DNA of 5,420 nucleotides from an uncultured bacterium. Lineage in GTDB: Bacteria > Planctomycetota > UBA8108. A model generated the notes under the pieces. The model worked only from the letters and a program-made list of their open reading frames with translations. It was not told the DNA's origin and made no database searches. A program made the translations under genes and the position numbers. The DNA is taken from the NCBI GenBank assembly GCA_913050545.1, contig CAJWZY010000173.1:1-5420 (forward strand), read 5' to 3'. Positions 1 to 5,017 of the stretch are shown here, piece after piece. Position 1 is the first letter of the stretch; each line of letters opens with the position of its first letter.

Positions 1-244
1 TGTCCAGCTCGCCATAGCTGGGAAGTTCACCCCGGGTGCCGCCAAGATCTTCAAGGAGCCTGCGCGCCAGTACCGCTCCACGCCGCTTGATACCAACAAG
101 AGCCCACCCATCGAGGACATCGGTGGTGCGGCGGATGTCGGCAAACCAGCCGTCATAGAGGGCTGCGAAATCATCGGGCGGCACCAGCTGGGACCTCTGA
201 GGTCCAGCTTCCCCGGGTCCGGGATCCTGTGAAGCGGGTGACAT
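1..244 (-). CDS. pyrR: PyrR-like uracil phosphoribosyltransferase / pyrimidine regulator, 5' part (runs off window)
   Basis: Only the N-terminal 81 codons are present; the gene continues beyond position 1. The segment LVGIKRRGAVLARRL followed about 20 residues later by GELD matches the start of PyrR proteins (B. subtilis LVGIKTRG...GEIDITLYRDD). PyrR proteins bind pyr mRNA in response to UMP/UTP and often have uracil phosphoribosyltransferase activity. The PRPP loop would lie outside the window. Two starts are possible. ATG at 244 has no convincing SD and adds a Pro/Gly/Ser-rich leader (MSPASQDPGPGEAG...) absent from the family. GTG at 184 has GAGG nine bases upstream and gives an N terminus close to B. 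subtilis PyrR. The range given is the longest reading frame; the GTG start may be the true one. It lies 41 nt after the MnmE-like gene, probably in the same transcript, and pyrB/pyrC could follow. The family call is fairly sure, the start is not. Confidence 0.75.
   Translation of the reverse strand, partial: MSPASQDPGPGEAGPQRSQLVPPDDFAALYDGWFADIRRTTDVLDGWALVGIKRRGAVLARRLLEDLGGTRGELPSYGELD
186..209 (-). promoter_or_regulatory. Hairpin burying a GAGG ribosome binding site at the pyrR start
   Basis: On the minus strand an inverted repeat pairs AGCTGGACCTC with GAGGTCCCAGCT, giving about 11 pairs with one bulged base and a very short apex. The GAGG at 194-197 is inside the stem, nine bases before a GTG codon (182-184) in the pyrR frame. 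The apical part GGACCTCAGAGGTC agrees with 8 of 12 defined positions of the PyrR-binding consensus as I recall it (ARUCCNGNGAGGYU). A translation-blocking PyrR loop over the SD is known from mycobacteria. The structure is seen directly; the regulatory role is inferred. Confidence 0.4.
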
Positions 245-264
245 TGAGTTTTTTCCGTTTTTCA

Positions 265-293
265 GGCGGCAGCTCCCGCCTCTTCTCAAGAGG
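265..293 (-). other. Tandem short hairpins between the MnmE-like stop codon and pyrR
   Basis: Two overlapping inverted repeats sit here. CCTCTT-GAG-AAGAGG (279-293) carries the TGA stop of the MnmE-like gene in its stem and loop. GGCGG-GAGCTG-CCGCC follows (265-280). They share two bases, so both cannot form fully at once. On the minus strand they are followed by an A-rich stretch, not a T-run, so this is not a standard intrinsic terminator. It could slow ribosomes or polymerase, or be chance in GC-rich DNA. Confidence 0.3.
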
Positions 294-1518
294 AAGCAGG
301 CTCGCATTTCTGAGGCCAGGAAGATTGGAGGCATATTATGAGGCAGCTTTTCACCTCGTCAAGTAAAGGTGTGGCAGGAGTTTTGCCCAGAGCCGATAAC
401 GCCTGCTGCAGCATTTCGAGCTGGAAGCGGGTAAACGGCGCCGGCGGACAGGGATCATCGCTCACGGAAAGCCCCTGGACACAGCCAAGCCACCTCGCTG
501 CAATAGCCCCCTGGAGCTTCTCGAAGCCGTCCCCCTGGAGAGCACAAAGAAGCAGGTCCGCGTCCCCGGGCGACACTCCGGCAGCCTTATCCAGCTTGTT
601 TCCTATGACCAGGACCTCTCCCCCCGGTCGTCCCTGCAGGAAGCTCCGGTCCTCTTCCTCCAGCTTCCAGGGTGGCTCCAGCAGGTACAGGCAACCGTCC
701 GCCTCCTCCCGGGCCAACCAGCCGAGGGCTTCTTCCTCCACCGAATCCTCCGGATTCCGTCGCAGGCCCACGCTGTCGACCAGGTCAACGGGATAATCGA
801 AGACTGCCGCCGTATCCCGGATAAAATCCCTGGTCGTACCCGCCTGCGAAGAAACTGCGGCCCTCTCGGTCTCCATGAAACGATTAAAGAGGGTCGATTT
901 ACCCGTATTGGCGCGACCTGCAATCAAGAGCTTCACCGGCTTCGCCAGCCGGAGAGCACGGGGAGCCGCCTCCACCAGGTCTCGCAGGATTTGTTCAAGC
1001 TCACCATGGGACGGAGCGTCAGCCCTGCCGGCAAGCTCGATACACCGGGAGATGATCTCTGAGAGTTCTCCTGCATGCTGGCGACTGAAAAACCCGGCGG
1101 CCCTTTCGGTACGGGAATCGACAAGGCACTCAAAAGCGCAGGCCTCGATGGCATCGAGGGCCTCCTGCCGCAGCGCCAGCTCCAGGACATCACGGAGCTT
1201 GAGCCCTGTACCGCCGAGTGAATCCAGCAACCCGGCAATTCGCTCCTGCAACCAGGCGCCTCCATGTACCGATAGCGTAAAAGCAGCGAGGCCGCACCAC
1301 ATCGAGGAGGCCGGCTGCCTTCCAACAACCACCTCGTCCAGCTTCTCCCGGTTTTCATCGAAGAGAATCCCCAGGCGGGTCCGGCCCTCACCCGGCAGCT
1401 CCTTCCCGCCAAGCCCGGCGCAAAGCGCAGGGCCTGCGCCAGGCCCATAGAGCTCAAAAACCGCGAAACCTCCTTCGCCGGGCGGGGAGGACAGGTGGTA
1501 AAAAAATTCTTCGCTCAC
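286..1518 (-). CDS. MnmE/TrmE-like GTPase lacking the C-terminal catalytic Cys motif
   Basis: A 410-residue protein with MnmE-like layout. The N-terminal domain keeps SPPGEGGFAV (11-20), a DENREKLDEV segment (54-63) and VHGG (84-87). A helical domain carries EALDAIEA (119-126), then comes an inserted G domain. GTPase motifs: G1 GRANTGKST (201-209, with the Asn of the MnmE K-loop), G2 TTRD (228-231), G3 DSVG (248-251, usually DTAG) and G4 NKLD (307-310). G5 is not clear. True MnmE, about 450 residues, ends in F-C-I-G-K, whose Cys is needed for wobble-uridine tRNA modification with MnmG. This protein ends without it, and the N-terminal YTGED-type segment is also missing. It is therefore probably a diverged paralogue of unknown role rather than mnmE itself. 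The GTG start overlaps the coaX stop in a GTGA, implying translational coupling; the weak CCAGG just upstream fits that. Confidence 0.85.
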   Translation of the reverse strand: MSEEFFYHLSSPPGEGGFAVFELYGPGAGPALCAGLGGKELPGEGRTRLGILFDENREKLDEVVVGRQPASSMWCGLAAFTLSVHGGAWLQERIAGLLDSLGGTGLKLRDVLELALRQEALDAIEACAFECLVDSRTERAAGFFSRQHAGELSEIISRCIELAGRADAPSHGELEQILRDLVEAAPRALRLAKPVKLLIAGRANTGKSTLFNRFMETERAAVSSQAGTTRDFIRDTAAVFDYPVDLVDSVGLRRNPEDSVEEEALGWLAREEADGCLYLLEPPWKLEEEDRSFLQGRPGGEVLVIGNKLDKAAGVSPGDADLLLCALQGDGFEKLQGAIAARWLGCVQGLSVSDDPCPPAPFTRFQLEMLQQALSALGKTPATPLLDEVKSCLIICLQSSWPQKCEPASS

Positions 1519-2273
1519 GGCCTGGAACCGGTTTCTGCGGCAATAGCGAGCCCCTCAAGAGTCAGCTCGGGCACGATGGCCTCAAACAGCTCCAGCCCAT
1601 CGGCTACCCATTCAGCCTCACCACCCGTGGCGACCACTCTCGTATCTCCACCAAGCTCCTGCCGGATCCCCTTCACCAGCGTGTCAGCCCCACCACGAAC
1701 CTGCCCCAGGACTCCTGCCCGCAGCGCCTGGGCGGTACTCCTGGCAATCAGCGGGGTCCCCGGGCCGGCCTCAAGTCCGGGAAGATGGGGAGTCGCGGAA
1801 GCCAGGCCGCGAAGGATGGTTCCCACTCCAGCCCCTATCGGCCCTCCAAGAAATTCCCCGCCAGCGGAAACAACACTGATACTCATTGCCGTTCCGAAAT
1901 CTACCACGATAACCGCCTCACCGGGCCAGCGAGCACTTGCAGCCAGGGCATTGAGCAGACGATCGACGCCCACCTCACGCGGGTTCTCATAGCGATTCTC
2001 AACCGGGATCTCAAAATCCCGGCCTGCCTCAAGAAGACGGGCGGACCCGTCCGGGCCTGCAGAACGAATCAGGCCGAGGTGCTCATCACAAACCGAGCCA
2101 ACGACAATCTCCACCTCCGCACCCCCGAGAAAATCATCGAACCACTCCTGGTTGGCAGGTGATTCGAGCTCTTCATAGGCAAGAGCCCTGCTCTGAAGAA
2201 CCCTGCAGCCCTCAAAATTCCCACAACGCAACCGGCTGTTACCGAGGAGAATCCCTGATCTTCCAGAACCCAT
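1515..2273 (-). CDS. coaX: Type III pantothenate kinase (CoaX family), first motif altered
   Basis: A 252-residue protein, normal family length. Type III PanK phosphorylates pantothenate with ATP, the first step of coenzyme A synthesis, in the cytoplasm as a dimer. Family marks: PREVGVDR (98-105, with the conserved Asp104), VVDFGTA (123-129, Asp125), FLGGPIGAGV (141-150), STAQALRAG (179-187), VVATGG (213-218) and a C-terminal LTLEGL (237-242). The N-terminal phosphate-binding motif, normally D-x-G-N-T/S, reads L-L-G-N-S (9-13), so its Asp is absent. The start ATG is well supported by GGGAGG six bases upstream. The frame is closed upstream by the Obg stop codon, so no hidden N terminus can restore the Asp. 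The gap to obg is 36 nt, and the MnmE-like gene overlaps its 3' end by 4 nt. It may be an inactive or altered kinase; the family call is secure. Confidence 0.9.
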   Translation of the reverse strand: MGSGRSGILLGNSRLRCGNFEGCRVLQSRALAYEELESPANQEWFDDFLGGAEVEIVVGSVCDEHLGLIRSAGPDGSARLLEAGRDFEIPVENRYENPREVGVDRLLNALAASARWPGEAVIVVDFGTAMSISVVSAGGEFLGGPIGAGVGTILRGLASATPHLPGLEAGPGTPLIARSTAQALRAGVLGQVRGGADTLVKGIRQELGGDTRVVATGGEAEWVADGLELFEAIVPELTLEGLAIAAETGSRP

Positions 2274-2279
2274 CTCAGT

Positions 2280-2285
2280 CCTCCC
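2280..2285 (-). promoter_or_regulatory. Ribosome binding site of coaX
   Basis: GGGAGG on the minus strand, six bases before the ATG at 2273. It fixes the coaX start, which matters because the altered nucleotide-binding motif lies only nine codons in. Confidence 0.75.
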
Positions 2286-2309
2286 GCTGAATAAGCCGAC
2301 CTGCTTCCA

Positions 2310-3365
2310 TCAGGGACATTCCTGCTCCGCTTCCCGGGCGGCGGCGGCCAGGGCCTCGTTAACCAGCACATTGGAGGCCCCGAGCAGTTTTTCAAGACCC
2401 GCCCCGGTGACAGCCGAGATGGATAAGACCTCCTTGCCCAGGCGGGTGCTCAGATCATCCTGGAAATCGGCGACCTCCTCGGGACCCAGCATGTCTATCT
2501 TGCTCAACACAACGATTCTCGGCTTCCCCGCCAGCGCCTCGCTGTAGCCGGAAAGCTCCCGTTCGATAAGGTGAAAATCGCGCACCACCTGCTCGGAATC
2601 TTCAAACTCGCACGACACCAGGTGCAGCAGCACCCGGGTACGCTCGATGTGGCGGAGGAACTCGATTCCGAGTCCATGGCCCTCGTGGGCACCCTCGATG
2701 AGGCCCGGAATATCTGCGAAAACAAGGCGGGCGTACCCCCCCAGCTCGGCGATGCCGAGATGGGGTTCCTTGGTGGTGAAAGGATAGGCCGCTATCTTGG
2801 GCCGGGCAGCGGAAATTCGCGACAGCAGGGTGGACTTGCCGGCATTGGGAAGTCCCACCAGCCCCACGTCGGCCATCAGCTTCAGCTCGAGGTGAATCAG
2901 CTTCTCACCGCCGGGGAGTCCTTTTTCAACCTCCCGCGGGATCTGGTTGACCGAGCTGGCGAAAGACTTGTTCCCGCGTCCACCCTTACCTCCCCCAACC
3001 ACGCGAAACATTAATTCCGGATCGATGAGATCAACCAGCTCCTTGCCTTCGCGCGGATCCTGGTCATCGACCACCTCACGCACAAGGGTCCCTATCGGCA
3101 ACTTGACGAGGAGATCCTTCCCCGTGCGCCCGGTCTTATTGCTGCCCTGCCCCGGCTGCCCGTTTTCAGCTATGTAGTGGTGACGGCGGCCAATGTCGAG
3201 CAGGGTGGTGATATTCGGATCGGCCTGCAGGTAGACGTTTCCACCGTTCCCGCCACTTCCCCCGTTGGGGCCCCCCTTCGGCACGTACTTCTCCCGCCGG
3301 AAGCTGACGCAACCATCTCCACCTTTACCGCTGCGTACACTGATACTTGTTTCGTCGAGGAACAT
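2310..3365 (-). CDS. obg: Obg-family GTPase (ribosome assembly)
   Basis: A 351-residue protein. The glycine-rich Obg domain (about 1-160) opens with MFLDETSISVRSGKGGDG and contains GGPNGGSGGNGGN (31-43) and VVGGGKGGRGN (122-132). The G domain follows: G1 GLPNAGKST (171-179), G2 YPFTTKEPHLG (194-204), G3 DIPGLIEGAHEGHGLG (218-233), G4 SKID (288-291, usually NKxD) and G5 SA (317-318). It ends soon after the G domain with no third (OCT) domain, as in many bacteria. Obg binds the 50S precursor and acts in its late assembly and in growth and stress control. ATG at 3365 is chosen over an in-frame upstream GTG at 3395: it is the family start and has AGGTGA four bases upstream, while the longer frame would run through the leader hairpin. 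It sits after rplU-rpmA, the usual bacterial order. Confidence 0.97.
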   Translation of the reverse strand: MFLDETSISVRSGKGGDGCVSFRREKYVPKGGPNGGSGGNGGNVYLQADPNITTLLDIGRRHHYIAENGQPGQGSNKTGRTGKDLLVKLPIGTLVREVVDDQDPREGKELVDLIDPELMFRVVGGGKGGRGNKSFASSVNQIPREVEKGLPGGEKLIHLELKLMADVGLVGLPNAGKSTLLSRISAARPKIAAYPFTTKEPHLGIAELGGYARLVFADIPGLIEGAHEGHGLGIEFLRHIERTRVLLHLVSCEFEDSEQVVRDFHLIERELSGYSEALAGKPRIVVLSKIDMLGPEEVADFQDDLSTRLGKEVLSISAVTGAGLEKLLGASNVLVNEALAAAAREAEQECP

Positions 3366-3369
3366 GCAA

Positions 3370-3375
3370 TCACCT
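3370..3375 (-). promoter_or_regulatory. Ribosome binding site of obg
   Basis: AGGTGA on the minus strand, four bases before the ATG at 3365. It selects this codon over the upstream GTG at 3395. Confidence 0.7.
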
Positions 3376-3387
3376 GCTAAGGCTTTG

Positions 3388-3409
3388 CAGACCACCGGGC
3401 GGTGACCTG
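3388..3409 (-). other. Intercistronic hairpin between rpmA and obg
   Basis: In the 74-nt gap the minus-strand RNA can pair CAGGUCACC with GGUGGUCUG around a GCCC loop: nine pairs, two of them G-U. It is followed by CAAAGCC, with no U-run, so a simple intrinsic terminator is unlikely. It lies 12 nt upstream of the obg SD. It could be an RNA-stabilising or processing element separating abundant ribosomal-protein mRNA from obg. The fold is by eye only. Confidence 0.4.
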
Positions 3410-3439
3410 CGGGGCTTCAGAGCTCCTCGCTTCGCCGGC

Positions 3440-3703
3440 TCAGTCCTGGCCTTCGGCAGACACGACGGGCTCTACGCTGATCCGCCTGCGGCTCTCGAAC
3501 TTGACGATCCCAGCTACCTTCGAGTAGATCGTGTAGTCATTGCCGAGCCCCACGTTAAATCCCGGGTGGAACCGCGTACCACACTGGCGAACAATAATCT
3601 GGCCCGCCTTCACGCGTTGACCACCGTAAGCTTTCAGGCCACGATGCTGCGGGTTCGAGTCCCGACCGTTTCTCGACGTGCCCTGTCCCTTTTTATGTGC
3701 CAT
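3440..3703 (-). CDS. rpmA: 50S ribosomal protein L27 (bL27)
   Basis: An 87-residue protein beginning MAHKKGQGTSRNGRDS with the classic L27 core: GLKAYGGQRVKAGQIIVRQ, then GTRFHPGFNVGLGNDYT and a closing VAGIVKFES. L27 sits at the peptidyl-transferase region of the large subunit, where its flexible N-terminal tail reaches toward the tRNA acceptor ends. The N terminus begins directly with MAHKKG, lacking the cleavable leader of Firmicutes L27, which argues against that phylum. The C-terminal tail after the core (about residues 73-87) is poorly conserved in the family. AGGAAGG lies ten bases upstream of the ATG. It starts 26 nt after rplU and is surely co-transcribed with it. Confidence 0.98.
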   Translation of the reverse strand: MAHKKGQGTSRNGRDSNPQHRGLKAYGGQRVKAGQIIVRQCGTRFHPGFNVGLGNDYTIYSKVAGIVKFESRRRISVEPVVSAEGQD

Positions 3704-3729
3704 TACTTTTCAACCTTCCTGAGCAAACT

Positions 3730-4044
3730 TCAGGCCTGGATCTTTTCGATCTGGACCTGGGTGTATTTCTGGCGATGCCCCACGCGTCTGCGCGAATTCT
3801 TGCGGCGCCTGAAATGCATGATAATCAGCTTCTTGCCCTTGACGTCACCGAGCACCTTGCCCACGACCTTTGCTCCCTCAACCAGCGGTGCGCCGATCTT
3901 CGGAGAGCCTGACTCGTCACCGACAAAAAGAACTTCGTTAAATTCGATCGTACTGCCGGGGTCTACCTCGCGGTAATCGACCTCAAGGGTCTCACCCTGC
4001 TGAACACGATACTGGCGACCTCCGTCGCGAAATATTGCTTCCAT
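3730..4044 (-). CDS. rplU: 50S ribosomal protein L21 (bL21)
   Basis: A 104-residue protein, the standard L21 length. It begins MEAIFRDGGRQYRVQQGETL (family pattern MYAIIxTGGKQYRV) and continues with the DPGSTIEFNEVLFVGD strand region, the GAPLVEGAKVVGKVL segment, then FRRRKNSRRRVGHRQKYTQV near the C terminus, the basic 23S-rRNA-binding signature. It binds domain VI/L20 neighbourhoods of 23S rRNA in the large subunit. AGAAGG lies ten bases before the ATG. The upstream RNase fragment ends 29 nt before it, so read-through from that gene or a promoter within it could drive expression. No r-protein leader structure could be identified in that short gap. Confidence 0.98.
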   Translation of the reverse strand: MEAIFRDGGRQYRVQQGETLEVDYREVDPGSTIEFNEVLFVGDESGSPKIGAPLVEGAKVVGKVLGDVKGKKLIIMHFRRRKNSRRRVGHRQKYTQVQIEKIQA

Positions 4045-4073
4045 CGAACTATAGCCTTCTGAGATTAGCGTTT

Positions 4074-4796
4074 TTATATGTACCGAATTGTATATTTATC
4101 CGACCCTAGCTTCGGATCATTTTTTACCAGGATCTTCTTATTGTATTGTTTCTCGAGATCAATCAGGTGTTTCTGCCGGTCCCTGCAAAGGTAGTTCGTA
4201 ACGTCCGGCCCGGTAATAATCTCGCAGGTTTTCTTCTGTCTCTGTCCCAACTCTCCACGCAGTCTTCTGAAAATCTCGATTCCGGCGCTCGTAGGTGACT
4301 TCACCCAGCCCGTCCCTTCACAGCAGGAACAGGCCACGTGATTGGAACTTTCGAAACTCGGCCTCACTCGCTGGCGGGTCATCTCGATGATACCGAACCT
4401 CGATACCCGGGTGATCCAGCTCTTGGCCTTGTCGGTACTGAGGCAATCTTTAACGACCCCCTCCAGTTTCCTGCGGTTGGGCATCTTTTCCATATCGATA
4501 AAATCGATAACGACCAACCCGCCAAGGTCACGCAAGCGAAGTTCCTGGCAGATCACTTCAGCTGCTTCGAGATTTGTCTGGAGAGCTGTTGCCTCTAAAT
4601 CCTCCTCATCCCGGTACTTGCCGGAATTGACGTCAATGGAGACCATGGCCTCCGTCTGTTCGAGAATAATCCACCCACCGCTGGGCAATTGGATCCGGCG
4701 ATTGTATATACGCTGGATTTGCTCTTCAATACCAAACTTGTTGAACAGTGGAGTCTTACCGGTATACAGCTTGAGGCGTTCAGCGGCCTGGGGCAT
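4074..4796 (-). CDS. 5'-truncated ribonuclease E/G, catalytic C-terminal half only (probable pseudogene or split gene)
   Basis: 240 codons homologous to the second half of the RNase E/G catalytic region: RLKLYTGKTPLFNKFGIEEQI (7-27), RIQLPSGGWIILEQTEAMVSIDVNSGK (34-60), LRLRDLGGLVVIDFIDM (86-102), SRFGIIEMTRQR (132-143) and ACSCCEGTG (155-163). Both metal-binding Asp are present, D55 and D98, 43 apart as in E. coli RNase E D303/D346, and so is the CxxC Zn-link (C156, C159). The S1 domain, RNase H-like fold and 5'-phosphate sensor, about 250 residues, are missing. Homology (SRLKDFLLDV) continues about ten codons upstream of this Met, then is lost before an in-frame TGA at 4863-4865. The Met has no SD. 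The C terminus is complete for the family. RNase E/G processes rRNA and degrades mRNA; this piece alone is unlikely to be a normal enzyme. Deletion, rearrangement or misassembly are all possible. Confidence 0.8.
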   Translation of the reverse strand: MPQAAERLKLYTGKTPLFNKFGIEEQIQRIYNRRIQLPSGGWIILEQTEAMVSIDVNSGKYRDEEDLEATALQTNLEAAEVICQELRLRDLGGLVVIDFIDMEKMPNRRKLEGVVKDCLSTDKAKSWITRVSRFGIIEMTRQRVRPSFESSNHVACSCCEGTGWVKSPTSAGIEIFRRLRGELGQRQKKTCEIITGPDVTNYLCRDRQKHLIDLEKQYNKKILVKNDPKLGSDKYTIRYI

Positions 4797-5017
4797 GACA
4801 TCGAGCAGGAAATCCTTAAGGCGACTACTTATCGAGTATGCCCAAAAATAAACCCAAGAAACTCAAAAGACCCGCGCTGGAAACCGGATAAAGCGATGTG
4901 GGATACCATCTCACTCGAATGCCAAGGTAAGGAACCAGGTGTCACCGAATTCGACCGATTTGAAATCCGATCAAAAACAAGGGAGGATTTTAAATAAAAC
5001 TAACACTAATTAACAGG
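4797..5017. other. 221-bp spacer without a recognisable gene, upstream of the truncated RNase
   Basis: This AT-richer stretch separates the mdh stop from the RNase remnant. About 30 bases next to the remnant (4797-4826) still read as RNase E/G in frame. Beyond that neither strand gives a protein I recognise. Short open frames exist on both strands, including a Lys-rich 17-codon frame from the ATG at 4838 and the tail of a plus-strand frame ending at 4997, but none has an SD or family resemblance. No terminal inverted repeats of an insertion sequence and no clear terminator after mdh were seen. Confidence 0.5.

Noticed and set aside
338..1992. Long plus-strand open frames opposite the MnmE-like GTPase and coaX (e.g. 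875-1450 and 1495-1992)
   Set aside because: They are Ser/Arg/Pro-rich, low-complexity mirror frames of GC-rich minus-strand genes with clear family motifs. They have no SD and no recognisable domain.
2571..3373. Open frames on both strands overlapping obg
   Set aside because: The minus-strand Obg frame contains all expected GTPase motifs throughout; the others are shadows without family resemblance.
3366..3395. Upstream GTG start adding ten residues to Obg
   Set aside because: The added residues (MVCKALAGDC) are not in the family and the ATG at 3365 has a well-placed AGGTGA.
4838..4891. Plus-strand 17-codon Lys-rich frame starting MPKNKPKKLKRP
   Set aside because: Too short, no SD, no partner frame that clearly continues it. 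Kept only as part of the spacer observation.
4689..4997. Plus-strand 102-codon frame crossing from the RNase into the spacer
   Set aside because: Two fifths of it is antisense to well-conserved RNase E/G sequence, its start has no SD, and no protein family is recognisable in the spacer part.
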